Shown: positions 8,168 to 17,353, counted from the first letter of the stretch. The stretch is DNA of 60,430 nucleotides from Flavobacteriaceae bacterium (GCA_024762795.1 JANTGS010000007.1:1-60430); one strand, 5' to 3'. Notes: a model not told the origin generated them from the sequence alone. A program made the numbers and translations.

Positions 8168-9469
8168 ATGAAAAATTTAGCACTTCACTGGCAAATACTT
8201 ATCGGAATGGTTTTGGGTGTTTTATTCGGATATCTAATGACCAATTTTGAATGGGGAAAGGCTTTGGTACAGGATTGGGTGAAACCTTTCGGTACGATCT
8301 TTATCAATGCATTAAAACTCATCGCAGTTCCTTTGATCCTTGCTTCATTGATCAAAGGGGTTTCGGATCTGAAAGATATTTCCAAACTTTCTAAAATGGG
8401 AGGGAAGACTATTATGATCTATATTTTAACTACTGTTATTGCGGTTTCTATTGGTCTGGTGTTGGTAAATGTGATCCGTCCGGGTGATTCTATTTCGGAA
8501 AAGACGCGAAAAGATCTGGTGGAGAATTATGCCGATAATACGCAAAAGTATAAAGAAGAAGCTAAAAATCAGAAGGAAAGTGGTCCGCTTCAGGCCTTGG
8601 TCGACCTCGTTCCGTCCAACATCATCGGAGCAGCAGGGAGCAATAAAAATATGTTACAGGTGATCTTTTTTGCCATCTTTTTTGGTATTGGAATGATCCT
8701 GATCCCTGAAGAAAAATCAACACCTGTCAAGGCCTTTTTTGATGGTTTTAATGAGGTCATTCTAAAAATGATAGATCTGATCATGCTTACGGCCCCCTTT
8801 GGAGTGTTTACCTTGCTGGCTGCCCTGGTTGCAGAAGCGCCGAGTGCCGATCTTTTTAAAGCTTTGGGCTGGTATGCTTTTACTGTGATACTGGGTTTGA
8901 TGACTATGATCGTGATCTATATGGGCCTTGTTTATTTCTTTACAGGAAAAAGTCCGAAATTCTTTCTTAACGGGATCTCTCCCGCACAATTACTGGCCTT
9001 TTCAACCAGTTCCAGTGCAGCAACACTTCCGGTAACTATGGAACGTGTGACCGAGCATTTAGGGGTGGAAGAAGAAGTTTCAAGTTTTGTATTGCCCATA
9101 GGGGCAACCATCAATATGGATGGAACGAGCTTATACCAGGCAGTAGCGGCTATTTTTATTGCTGAAGCCTTTGGTATGGATCTTACCTTTGGGGTTCAGT
9201 TAGGAATTATAGCCACAGCTACTCTGGCCAGTATAGGTTCTGCTGCAGTACCCGGTGCCGGTATGGTTATGCTGGTGATCGTTCTGGCGCAGGCCGGAAT
9301 ACCCGAGGCCGGACTCGCACTGATCTTTGCAATCGACCGTCCGCTGGATATGCTTAGAACTACTGTAAATGTTACCGGAGATGCTACAGTTTCCATGCTG
9401 ATTGCTAAATCAGAGGGAATGCTGCATGAACCGCAGGTAAAAAACTGGGATGATAATTATAAGAAGTAG
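8168..9469 (+). CDS. Dicarboxylate/amino acid:cation symporter (DAACS, GltP-like)
   Basis: 433-residue inner-membrane carrier. Family hallmarks are the serine-rich hairpin STSSSAAT (279-286), the TM7 cation-binding NMDGT (316-320) and the TM8 segment near residues 385-410 (DRPLDMLRTTVNVTGD) carrying the substrate-binding Asp and Asn. It imports glutamate, aspartate or C4-dicarboxylates with H+ or Na+; the ion cannot be decided. ATG 8168 is preferred over TTG 8159. A near-match -7 box (TATCTTTC, 8142-8149) lies upstream. Residues ~105-140 form an unusually long charged loop, which is common in Bacteroidota members. Confidence 0.93.
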   Translation: MKNLALHWQILIGMVLGVLFGYLMTNFEWGKALVQDWVKPFGTIFINALKLIAVPLILASLIKGVSDLKDISKLSKMGGKTIMIYILTTVIAVSIGLVLVNVIRPGDSISEKTRKDLVENYADNTQKYKEEAKNQKESGPLQALVDLVPSNIIGAAGSNKNMLQVIFFAIFFGIGMILIPEEKSTPVKAFFDGFNEVILKMIDLIMLTAPFGVFTLLAALVAEAPSADLFKALGWYAFTVILGLMTMIVIYMGLVYFFTGKSPKFFLNGISPAQLLAFSTSSSAATLPVTMERVTEHLGVEEEVSSFVLPIGATINMDGTSLYQAVAAIFIAEAFGMDLTFGVQLGIIATATLASIGSAAVPGAGMVMLVIVLAQAGIPEAGLALIFAIDRPLDMLRTTVNVTGDATVSMLIAKSEGMLHEPQVKNWDDNYKK

Positions 9470-9479
9470 TTTGGGAATA

Positions 9480-9665
9480 ATTTGAGGATTAAGATTAAGA
9501 CAAACAGAATAGGTAACTTTAAAAAAAGGGAAAAGTGATTAGGGAAAAGCGAAAAGAAAATAGATGGAGTGATGGAACGATGGACGTAAATCTTAGATCA
9601 TAACCAAATCACCAAATCACTAAACTATCAAATGAGCTAATTTTCAAATTAACGAATTAAAATAT
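9480..9665. repeat. Degenerate low-complexity intergenic repeat block
   Basis: Between the symporter and TIGR02757 genes are short imperfect direct repeats: AGGGAAAAG twice (about 9525-9550), GGA(G/A)(T/C)GATGGA-type units, then an ATCAC/ATCA/AATT series (about 9600-9660). No coding signature. It resembles the decayed repeat DNA seen at about 215-290 and 27000-27320. Confidence 0.5.
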
Positions 9666-9691
9666 TCTTTGGTGATTAGTTTCTTTAAATC

Positions 9692-10456
9692 TTAAAATTT
9701 TTCAAACACACCCAGTCCGAAAAGGGCAAAGTCGTATTTAACCGGATCATCAGGATCCAGTTTTCTCAGATTTATATCCAATTCATAAAGTGCCTTAGAA
9801 TCATTTTGCTTGCGATGGATCAGGCCGAGTTTTCTGGCTACGTTACCGGAATGGACATCAAGCGGGCAGGAGAGCTGAGAAGGAGATATACTTTTCCAGA
9901 GTCCGAAATCGACTCCTTTTTGATCATTTCTTACCATCCATCTCAGGTACATATTGATCCTTTTCACAGCAGAACCTTTTAAAGGATCGGAGATATGTTT
10001 TTGGCTTCTGTGAGGATGATCGATCTCAAAAAAAAGTTTTTTAAAATGATGGATGGAATTTTGTAATGAATCAGACTCAGCATTTTTGGCAAAGACTTTT
10101 TCTAGTCCTCCATGATTTTGATAGATATTCTTTAATGAGTGGATAAAGAATTTAAGATCTGTGGCATTAAAGGTGCGGTGAACAAATCCTTCCAGGGTTT
10201 CCAGGTGATGTTCACGGTGCTCCATGATAAAATCATAGGGTGAATTTCCCATCAGGTCCATCATTCGCTCTGCATTCCTGATGATCATTTTGCGGTTTCC
10301 CCAGGCTATGATCGCAGTTAAAAACCCTGAGATCTCAATATCCTCTTTCTCAGAAAATGTATGCGGAATTTGCACAGGATCACTCTCAATAAATTTGATA
10401 TTGTTGTACTCCTCAAATTTGGCGTCCAAAAAGTCTTTGAGTTCTTGTTGGTTCAT
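9692..10456 (-). CDS. TIGR02757/DUF2400 family protein
   Basis: 254 residues, soluble. It is recognised from the HhH-GPD-like layout of TIGR02757: FLTAIIAWGNRKMI near residue 45, then LDVHSGNVARKLG and the C-terminal DPVKYDFALFGLGV. The family is common in Bacteroidota and has no proven function. A nucleic-acid role is suggested by fold only. The start codon shares one base with the stop of the upstream serine hydrolase gene (TGATG), so the two are co-translated, although I see no functional link. Confidence 0.88.
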   Translation of the reverse strand: MNQQELKDFLDAKFEEYNNIKFIESDPVQIPHTFSEKEDIEISGFLTAIIAWGNRKMIIRNAERMMDLMGNSPYDFIMEHREHHLETLEGFVHRTFNATDLKFFIHSLKNIYQNHGGLEKVFAKNAESDSLQNSIHHFKKLFFEIDHPHRSQKHISDPLKGSAVKRINMYLRWMVRNDQKGVDFGLWKSISPSQLSCPLDVHSGNVARKLGLIHRKQNDSKALYELDINLRKLDPDDPVKYDFALFGLGVFEKF

Positions 10457-11610
10457 CAGGTATCTGCTTTGTTTATAATTCTAATAGCTTCTTTGATATA
10501 AATGTAAACATCTTTGCTGACATCATCAATATTAGATTTTTTTAGGGATTGATGCCCCAGTCTTGTTATAACTAAGTTGTATTCAGGGAATGAGATACAA
10601 AACTGACCTTTAAAACCGGATTGGTAATAAAACCTTTTGCCCTGATATAGTCCGGTCCAGAAGCCATAACTATAGGTTTTATTGTTATAGGGTATGGTTT
10701 TTATGATACTTAATTGGGTTGAATCGAGTATTTTTTCATTTTTCCAGATTCCCTTATTATTTATAAGCTGACCTAACCGGGAAATATCGCGGGCATTTGC
10801 TACCAAACCTCCAAAAGTTTTTTCATTTTTATGCTTTTCACTATCCACAATAAATAAAGCATTTTCCTGACAGCCAAGAGGTTGCCATATTTTTTCTGAT
10901 AAATAATCAGAAATACTTTTGTCAACCAGTACATTGCTTAAAATGGTGCCCAAAAGTTGAATACCTCCGGAATCATAATGTTGTGACTGTCCGGGGTTTC
11001 CGACTGAATAAAGATCATTGACCGTAAATTTTTTAAGGTCGCCATAAAAATTGAGTTTTGCGATCAATGAAAATGGATTATGATCTCCTTCATCCCAAAA
11101 TAAACCCGTTGACATCGATGCCAGATGCCTTATTTTAAGTGTGCTGTCCTGCTTGACTTTCCAGTTGGGTACATATTTTTTAACCGGGTCGTCAATTTTG
11201 TCTATCATACCATCCTCAACTGCTTTTAGCATTAATAAAGCAGTGTAGGTTTTGGTAATTGACCAGACTCCACTCGGCACTCTTTCTCCTCCTTCATTAA
11301 AATATTTTTCAATTAGGATTTTCCCATCTTTAATGATCAAAAAAGCAGTGCTTTGTAATTTTTTATGAAAGTTCAGGATGCTATCTGATAATTTTATTTG
11401 ATTATAATTTTTATGCAATTCCCATTGATCTTTAGGATTGGCTTTAACAAGTACAGTTGGTTGTACCTTATAATCATAGATACCTACATCGGTTTGACCT
11501 CTTAAATAAATAGCTTTTACGCCATTTAAAATATAGGTGGTATCGGTAAATATCATGGTAGATAATAAAACCAATAAAAGAATTAGAATAGCTTTTAGAG
11601 TTTTCTTCAT
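10456..11610 (-). CDS. Membrane-anchored serine hydrolase (beta-lactamase class C-like)
   Basis: 384 residues. An uncleaved or cleavable hydrophobic N-terminus (about 7-25) sends it to the periplasm. The catalytic SxxK is SITK (S117/K120) and the second motif is Y-D-S (Y212). The third, KTG-like box is replaced by QSGFKGQ, as in many esterase or DD-peptidase-like members. The substrate may be an ester or D-amino peptide; beta-lactam resistance should not be inferred. It is part of a minus-strand series of four exported enzymes (10456-15081), 7 bp downstream of the threonine aldolase homologue. Confidence 0.85.
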   Translation of the reverse strand: MKKTLKAILILLLVLLSTMIFTDTTYILNGVKAIYLRGQTDVGIYDYKVQPTVLVKANPKDQWELHKNYNQIKLSDSILNFHKKLQSTAFLIIKDGKILIEKYFNEGGERVPSGVWSITKTYTALLMLKAVEDGMIDKIDDPVKKYVPNWKVKQDSTLKIRHLASMSTGLFWDEGDHNPFSLIAKLNFYGDLKKFTVNDLYSVGNPGQSQHYDSGGIQLLGTILSNVLVDKSISDYLSEKIWQPLGCQENALFIVDSEKHKNEKTFGGLVANARDISRLGQLINNKGIWKNEKILDSTQLSIIKTIPYNNKTYSYGFWTGLYQGKRFYYQSGFKGQFCISFPEYNLVITRLGHQSLKKSNIDDVSKDVYIYIKEAIRIINKADT

Positions 11611-11617
11611 ATCTAAA

Positions 11618-12769
11618 TTAATGTAGAAATTTATGAGCAGTTTTTTTCATATCGTTATAAACCAGTGAATCATTCATCTTGATGTAAAAACATTCATCTT
11701 CGGTATCCCATTTTGGTAAAAGGATCTGTTGTTTTTCCAGGGAGATTCTTAATTGATCTGGATGGATACTTTTTGGAATACTGAGTTTAAAGACACTGCT
11801 TCCATTCTCTAGGGCTGTAATGCTAAATTTTCCGTCCTTATGGATCAGTTTTTTAAATATTTCAAATTGTTGTTTTGCCTCAGCATATCTTTCTTCATAG
11901 TGATCAAAGAAATAATCTGCCATGGCAATCTGTTGCCAGGAGGAGGGTAATCCTCCCCCGAACATACGCCTTTCATTATGCAATCCTTCAATAATATTTT
12001 CCGGTCCTGCAAGGATGGCCCCATTGACCGAATTAAAGGATTTGTAAAGAGAAACATAAACCGTATCAAATAATTTTGTGTATTCATTTACATTTTTTCC
12101 TGAAAAGGCCGCATCGATAAATAAACGGGCTCCGTCAAGATGTAGGGCTATATCATTTTTTCGTGCGGTTGCACAGATCTTTTCAATTTTATCAAAGGGA
12201 ATTCTTTGTAGATTCTTTCTTCTTACAGGTGTTTCGAGGGAAATAGCTCCAACGGGTGTTTTAACTTTTCCTTTTCCTGTTTCGATCAGGAAATCTTCTA
12301 ATTCATCGATATCAAAGATCACATTCTTTCCTCCCAAAGTGATCAGATTGATGCCGCTTAAGTTTGTAACGCAATCGCCGGAATCCCTGTTGATATGAGA
12401 GTCGTATTGAACAACAGCTCTTTTTTCGGTAATACAGTGTTTTCTTAAAGCAATTTGATTGGCCAGAGTGCCTGTAGGCATATAAATGGCCTTTTCTTTC
12501 CCCAGTTTCCGGGCAACTTTTTCCTCAAAAAGATGTATCATTCCACCGAGTCCGTAGGAATCCGGGGCGAAATCTTTTTTAGCAGTCAGCAGTTCCAGAA
12601 CTTTTAAATAGAGTTCAGGATAGAGATTTAAACCGTCTCTTGTAAAATTTACCGGGAGGTATTCCCTGAGGAGTTCTTCAGGATCTGTATAATTTTTCAT
12701 ATCAATTTTTGGTATAAAGGGTAAAACTGCTGCTGCAGCTGTTTGAGTAATAAAATTTCTACGTTTCAT
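11618..12769 (-). CDS. Exported PLP-dependent threonine aldolase-family protein (Tat signal)
   Basis: 383 residues. The N-terminus MKRRNFITQTAAAAVLPFIP carries a twin-arginine motif followed by a short hydrophobic stretch, consistent with export of a folded, cofactor-loaded protein. The catalytic domain has YMPTGTLANQ (about 96-105), the PLP Asp in HLDGARLF (D212) and the Schiff-base lysine in SLYKSFNS (K243). The lysine neighbourhood differs from the cytoplasmic paralogue at 3922-4947. A periplasmic beta-eliminating lyase or aldolase acting on hydroxyamino acids is inferred. It lies 15 bp after an alpha/beta hydrolase gene, same strand. Confidence 0.82.
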   Translation of the reverse strand: MKRRNFITQTAAAAVLPFIPKIDMKNYTDPEELLREYLPVNFTRDGLNLYPELYLKVLELLTAKKDFAPDSYGLGGMIHLFEEKVARKLGKEKAIYMPTGTLANQIALRKHCITEKRAVVQYDSHINRDSGDCVTNLSGINLITLGGKNVIFDIDELEDFLIETGKGKVKTPVGAISLETPVRRKNLQRIPFDKIEKICATARKNDIALHLDGARLFIDAAFSGKNVNEYTKLFDTVYVSLYKSFNSVNGAILAGPENIIEGLHNERRMFGGGLPSSWQQIAMADYFFDHYEERYAEAKQQFEIFKKLIHKDGKFSITALENGSSVFKLSIPKSIHPDQLRISLEKQQILLPKWDTEDECFYIKMNDSLVYNDMKKTAHKFLH

Positions 12770-12784
12770 ATGTGTTGAGCTTTG

Positions 12785-13744
12785 TTATCTGCCGTGGGGT
12801 TGTAGGTCAGGTAATTTTTTATCCTTTTTTAAATAAACATCAAACCACTGCCTGGCCATATCATCCACTTCATCATTAAATTCGCTTAATCCGTGGTTCC
12901 CGCCTTCAAAAAGAACCAGTCGATGAGGGATCTTATTTTTGATAAAAGCTTTTGAAAGATCCAGGGCCATTTCAGGAACAATTCTCCAGTCGGCTGTTCC
13001 ATGCAGCATCAAAATAGGGGTGGTTTTACAGATATTTTCTACCTGATTGATAGCAGAACGACTGTTCAAAGCATCTGCCTTATCTTTGGCATAGTTGGGG
13101 ATGTTGTCATAATAAACCGTTTCAAAAGTATCTTTACGGGTTTCCATCACCTTGCGCAGGTCGCTGGCACCCCCGCCCACAACAGCTGCTTTGAATTTGT
13201 TTGTCCGGGTCAGACTAAGATAGGTCATCATGCCTCCTCTTGACCATCCGTAAAGGCCCATTTTTGAAGTGTCGGTATTTTTCAGGTGTTCAAATAACGG
13301 GATGAGATTTAAAACATCATCAACATCCTTACCGCCAAATTCTTCTTTTCCTTCTCCGCCATCATTCCCACGATACTGACTGGCGGCAACTACATAACCC
13401 CAGGAAGCCACTCTGGCCAGAATAAAAACCGCCTTTTTGGGCGTGAGTTTACCAAATTCCTGATTGCCTCCCCGGTTGTAGATGATACATGGAAATTTAC
13501 CTGTATTTTTAGGTTGTACCAGATAGCCTTTAACTTTCAGGCCATCACTTTCATAGGTGATCTTTTCGATCTGAACATCATTTAAATAATGGTATTTATC
13601 TTTTAATTTACCGTTTTGCATTACTATTTTGATGATCCCTTTATCGGCTTTCCAGTTCAGCTCCTTACGGTCAATGATCTTTCCGTTTTGGCCAAACACA
13701 CCAACACTTAACAGAAAAAAGAATAGAATGATATAATTTTTCAT
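12785..13744 (-). CDS. Secreted alpha/beta hydrolase, prolyl oligopeptidase (S9)-like
   Basis: 319 residues with a signal peptide (1-19, ending VFGQ). It is a single alpha/beta hydrolase domain without a beta-propeller. The nucleophile elbow is GWSRGG (S168), the acid is HGTADWR (D252) and the His is GGNHGL (H284). The oxyanion region is IIYNRGGNQ. This suits a peptidase or acyl-hydrolase of the dienelactone/S9 type. It sits 2 bp downstream of the amidohydrolase gene and is co-transcribed with it. Confidence 0.87.
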   Translation of the reverse strand: MKNYIILFFFLLSVGVFGQNGKIIDRKELNWKADKGIIKIVMQNGKLKDKYHYLNDVQIEKITYESDGLKVKGYLVQPKNTGKFPCIIYNRGGNQEFGKLTPKKAVFILARVASWGYVVAASQYRGNDGGEGKEEFGGKDVDDVLNLIPLFEHLKNTDTSKMGLYGWSRGGMMTYLSLTRTNKFKAAVVGGGASDLRKVMETRKDTFETVYYDNIPNYAKDKADALNSRSAINQVENICKTTPILMLHGTADWRIVPEMALDLSKAFIKNKIPHRLVLFEGGNHGLSEFNDEVDDMARQWFDVYLKKDKKLPDLQPHGR

Positions 13745-13746
13745 AA

Positions 13747-15081
13747 TTATTGTATTTGAAGTAAACTTTCGATATCTATATTTTTACCATTCAATATCAG
13801 TTGTTTATCTTTTTTTAAATTTTCCAGATTGGTTAACGGGTTTTGATCGAGGATCAGAATATTGGCTTTAAAACCTTTTTTAATCTTTCCGAATTTAAAA
13901 CCGTAGGCCTTATTAAAATTTGAAGTACTCGCTGCCAGAACCTCCCGGTTTGAGAGTCCGATACGGTGCAGTACCTCCAGTTCCTGATGCAATGAAATGC
14001 CCGGCATGGAGCCCCAGACATCGGTGGCACTTCCTGAAAGATATTTTGCTCCGTGTTTGTAATAGGTTTTTTCGATCATGAGTTGTTGCAGTGCCAGTTT
14101 CTGATAGGCTTTCAGTTCTTCAGGAGGATAATTGTGCTTTCCTGTTTTTTTATCCGCCGGACGGTTGATATCATTTGCATTGATAATTTTAGAGATTTTT
14201 TCTTTCCAGGGATTCTTACTGAAAGGCATATCCAGGTATAACAGGGCAAAGGTAGGTTGTAGGAATGATCCTGATTTGCCCAGATTTACGGCGTGTTTGT
14301 TCAATGCCTGATTTGTAGAATCCAGTTCGGTGAGCAGATTGTAATAACGCCATTTTGCACTGCCAAGATCGTTGCTGAATGGATGTGCCGCTACTTTTTT
14401 TGCAAGAGAATCGGGAGCAATATCAAGGGAGTAACGGGTGGTATGGACAAAAGCATCCACTCCGATATCCATTCCTTCCTTATAACTGGTAAATCCAAGT
14501 TCCCCGATGGTTCCCATCTGATATTTCTTTGCTTCTTTTTGTGCCAGTTTAACCTGATCGGGTTTTATACCGTACATGATCAATAAGATTTCTGCTCCGT
14601 TCTTTGCATGTTTGGCAATGGTATCAATAACCGACTGATCAGAAACCGGCTCTTCACCAACTTCCCTGAGCATATGAATATTGGGTGAAGGATTGGAATT
14701 ATGGTAGAATTTTCCTCTGCGCTCACTTTCCACACCGATCACATCAGTTATTCCCATAAATAGAAAAGCATTGGCATAGCTCTGGTTGTTGATCACAGCA
14801 AAACCGTCGGTAAGTCCGGGAATAATATATTTTCCTGCAGCATCGATAACATTTCCCTGATTTTCAGGAATCTTTCCAGCATCAATGATATCAAAAATTG
14901 TATCCGATCGAATCAGGATTGCCTTATTTTTCAGATCATTATTATTTTTTCCGGTATCGCTCAGGTCGATGATAGTTCCGTTTTTAATAATGAGATCAGC
15001 TGTGATCTTTTGCTGATTTTCCTTCGTACAGCCTGATAGCAGCAGGAGCAACGTTAAAAATTTCAGAAGTGTTATTTTCAT
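13747..15081 (-). CDS. Amidohydrolase-family lipoprotein lacking the HxH metal motif
   Basis: 444 residues. A lipoprotein signal is seen (LLLLLSGC, C18). The amidohydrolase frame is recognised from NGTIID, KYIIPGLTD, the C-terminal SLHQELEVLHRIGLSNREVLAAST and the closing beta-strands LDQNPLTNL. The canonical D-x-H-x-H after PGL reads D-G-F-A-V (residues 92-96), so the first metal pair is missing. An Asp remains in SATDVWG. It may be catalytically dead or repurposed. It heads the exported-enzyme operon and is divergent from recG, with a near-match -7 box (TATATTTA on the minus strand) at 15102-15109. Confidence 0.8.
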   Translation of the reverse strand: MKITLLKFLTLLLLLSGCTKENQQKITADLIIKNGTIIDLSDTGKNNNDLKNKAILIRSDTIFDIIDAGKIPENQGNVIDAAGKYIIPGLTDGFAVINNQSYANAFLFMGITDVIGVESERRGKFYHNSNPSPNIHMLREVGEEPVSDQSVIDTIAKHAKNGAEILLIMYGIKPDQVKLAQKEAKKYQMGTIGELGFTSYKEGMDIGVDAFVHTTRYSLDIAPDSLAKKVAAHPFSNDLGSAKWRYYNLLTELDSTNQALNKHAVNLGKSGSFLQPTFALLYLDMPFSKNPWKEKISKIINANDINRPADKKTGKHNYPPEELKAYQKLALQQLMIEKTYYKHGAKYLSGSATDVWGSMPGISLHQELEVLHRIGLSNREVLAASTSNFNKAYGFKFGKIKKGFKANILILDQNPLTNLENLKKDKQLILNGKNIDIESLLQIQ

Positions 15082-15161
15082 TAAAATGAATTTATAGACT
15101 TGTAAATATAGTATTTTCTAGTGTCATTTTTTTATATTCGTAGAGTATAAATTTAAACAAA

Positions 15162-17285
15162 ATAGGTTTAGAAACTTCCATAGCGTATTTAAAAGGAGTT
15201 GGTCCGAACAGGGCTCAGTTACTGGGTAAAGAACTGGGAATATTTACGTATGCCGATCTGGCTAATTTTTTTCCTAACCGATATATCGACAGAACCCGTT
15301 TTTTTAAGATCAAAGATCTTCAGGCCAATAATTCGGAAGTGCAGATTATAGGTAAGATCACTTCTGTAAATACGGTTCAGCAAAAAAGAGGAAGCAGGTT
15401 GGTTGCCGTTTTTGAAGATGAAACCGGAAGGATGGAACTGGTATGGTTCAGAGGGATCAAATGGATCCGGGAATCGTTAAAAATAAATACTTCTTATGTG
15501 ATTTTTGGAAAAGTGAACTGGTATAGCGGCATGTTTAATATGCCCCATCCGGAGATGGAATTGCTGTCAGAATATAAAAAGAGTTTGAGAACCGCCATGC
15601 AACCTGTATATCCTTCTACAGAGACGCTTCAAAACAGAAATATTACCAATCGTGTGATGCAAAAGATGATGCAAAGCTTGTTTTTGGAGGTCAACGGAAA
15701 ATTTTTAGAAACACTCTCTCCGGATATAATCAGTGAACTGAAGTTACTTTCTAAAAGTGAAGCGATGTTCAATATTCATTTTCCTAAAAGTCAGGAAATG
15801 CTTACAAGAGCACAGCAGCGCCTGAAATTTGAGGAATTATTCTTTATTCAGCTACAGCTGATTCGGAATAAATACATCCGTAAATCAAAGATTAAAGGAC
15901 ATGTTTTTGAAAAGGTAGGCCATTATTTTAATGATTTTTATAAGAATTATCTTCCTTTCGACTTGACAGATGCTCAAAAAAAGGTAGTAAAGGAGATCAG
16001 AAAAGATCTGGGATCGGGAGCTCAAATGAACCGCTTGCTGCAGGGAGATGTTGGATCAGGAAAAACAATTGTTGCCGTACTTTCCATTTTAATAGCCCTC
16101 GATAATGATTATCAAACGGCTTTTATTGCCCCTACGGAGATCCTTGCCACACAGCATTTTAATGCGGTAAAAGAATTACTTGAAAAGATGGAGGTCAGCG
16201 TTAAACTATTAACGGGTTCTACTAAAACATCGGAGAGGAAGATCATTCATGAGGATCTGGAAACCGGTAAATTACAGGTTTTAATTGGCACGCATGCTGT
16301 TTTTGAAGATAAAGTCAGGTTTAAGAATCTGGGACTCGCCATTATCGATGAGCAACACCGTTTCGGGGTCGCACAAAGAGCAAAAATGTGGATGAAAGGC
16401 AGTTCTCAAGATTCTGACAATAATATTCCGGTTCCGCCCCATATTCTTGTGATGACGGCCACCCCCATACCGAGAACGCTGGCAATGAGTGTTTATGGTG
16501 ATCTGGATATTTCTGTAATTGATGAATTGCCCCCCGGAAGAAAATCGATCAAAACGATTCATCTTTACGATAACAACCGGTTGAGTCTTTTTAAATTTTT
16601 AAGGGATGAGATTGCCAAAGGAAGACAGATCTATATTGTTTATCCTCTGATCGAGGAATCGCAAAAACTGGATTACAAAGATTTGATGGACGGGTATGAA
16701 AGTATCGTAAGAGAATTTCCTTTGCCAGATTATCAGGTAAGTGTGGTTCATGGTAGGATGAAACCTGCCAATAAGGAATATGAAATGCAGAGATTTGTTA
16801 AGGGAGAAACCCATATAATGGTGGCGACAACAGTGATAGAAGTAGGGGTAAATGTGCCGAATGCGAGTGTGATGGTAATAGAGAGCGCCGAAAGATTTGG
16901 TTTATCACAATTACATCAGTTGCGGGGAAGAGTTGGAAGAGGAGCCGAGCAAAGCTATTGTATCTTGATGTCGGGTGTAAAGCTTTCTTCTGATGCCAAA
17001 AAAAGATTACAATCCATGGCGGAAACCAATGACGGGTTTAAAATAGCAGAAGTTGACCTTAAATTACGGGGTCCCGGAGATCTGATGGGGACACAACAAA
17101 GTGGTATTTTAAACCTGAGAATTGCCGATCTGATCAAAGATACCCCCATATTAAATAAAGCAAGAAGTATGGCTTTTTCAATTTTACAAAAAGACAGGGA
17201 TCTACGCTTACCTGAGCATAAGAATCTTCACAATGCTTATACCGAGATTACCAGAAATAAATCTATGTGGGCAAGGATCAGTTAA
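15162..17285 (+). CDS. recG: ATP-dependent DNA helicase RecG, apparent ATA start
   Basis: Branch-migration helicase that remodels stalled forks and Holliday junctions. From 15162 the frame encodes the family N-terminus (ETSIAYLKGVGPNRAQLL, then FPNRYIDRT), wedge/OB domain, Walker A GDVGSGKT, DEQHRFG box, TATPIPRT and the C-terminal helicase motifs including QLRGRVGRG. Length is 707 residues, normal for RecG. No ATG, GTG or TTG exists between the in-frame stop at 15141 and the GTG at 15339, which would delete the first ~59 residues and part of the wedge domain. The ATA at 15162 sits where the initiator Met is expected, behind an A-rich stretch. A sequencing error or mutation is the alternative. 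Confidence 0.9.
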   Translation: MGLETSIAYLKGVGPNRAQLLGKELGIFTYADLANFFPNRYIDRTRFFKIKDLQANNSEVQIIGKITSVNTVQQKRGSRLVAVFEDETGRMELVWFRGIKWIRESLKINTSYVIFGKVNWYSGMFNMPHPEMELLSEYKKSLRTAMQPVYPSTETLQNRNITNRVMQKMMQSLFLEVNGKFLETLSPDIISELKLLSKSEAMFNIHFPKSQEMLTRAQQRLKFEELFFIQLQLIRNKYIRKSKIKGHVFEKVGHYFNDFYKNYLPFDLTDAQKKVVKEIRKDLGSGAQMNRLLQGDVGSGKTIVAVLSILIALDNDYQTAFIAPTEILATQHFNAVKELLEKMEVSVKLLTGSTKTSERKIIHEDLETGKLQVLIGTHAVFEDKVRFKNLGLAIIDEQHRFGVAQRAKMWMKGSSQDSDNNIPVPPHILVMTATPIPRTLAMSVYGDLDISVIDELPPGRKSIKTIHLYDNNRLSLFKFLRDEIAKGRQIYIVYPLIEESQKLDYKDLMDGYESIVREFPLPDYQVSVVHGRMKPANKEYEMQRFVKGETHIMVATTVIEVGVNVPNASVMVIESAERFGLSQLHQLRGRVGRGAEQSYCILMSGVKLSSDAKKRLQSMAETNDGFKIAEVDLKLRGPGDLMGTQQSGILNLRIADLIKDTPILNKARSMAFSILQKDRDLRLPEHKNLHNAYTEITRNKSMWARIS

Positions 17286-17315
17286 ATTTTTATTATTTCA
17301 AAACATTTAAATGCT

Positions 17316-17323
17316 TATATTTG
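17316..17323 (+). promoter_or_regulatory. Putative -7 box upstream of the DUF481 gene
   Basis: TATATTTG, an exact TAnnTTTG match, 30 bp before the ATG at 17354. No clear TTTG is seen at -33. Confidence 0.5.
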
Positions 17324-17353
17324 TTTTGATTCAACGATCAATTAAATCCGAAG

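Noticed and set aside
10456-11610. Beta-lactamase resistance gene
   Set aside because: Only the SxxK and Y-x-S motifs are shared. The third motif is not KTG, and the fold family is dominated by esterases and peptidases.
15339-17285. recG annotated from GTG 15339
   Set aside because: It would remove the conserved start of the RecG wedge domain that is plainly encoded upstream in the same frame.
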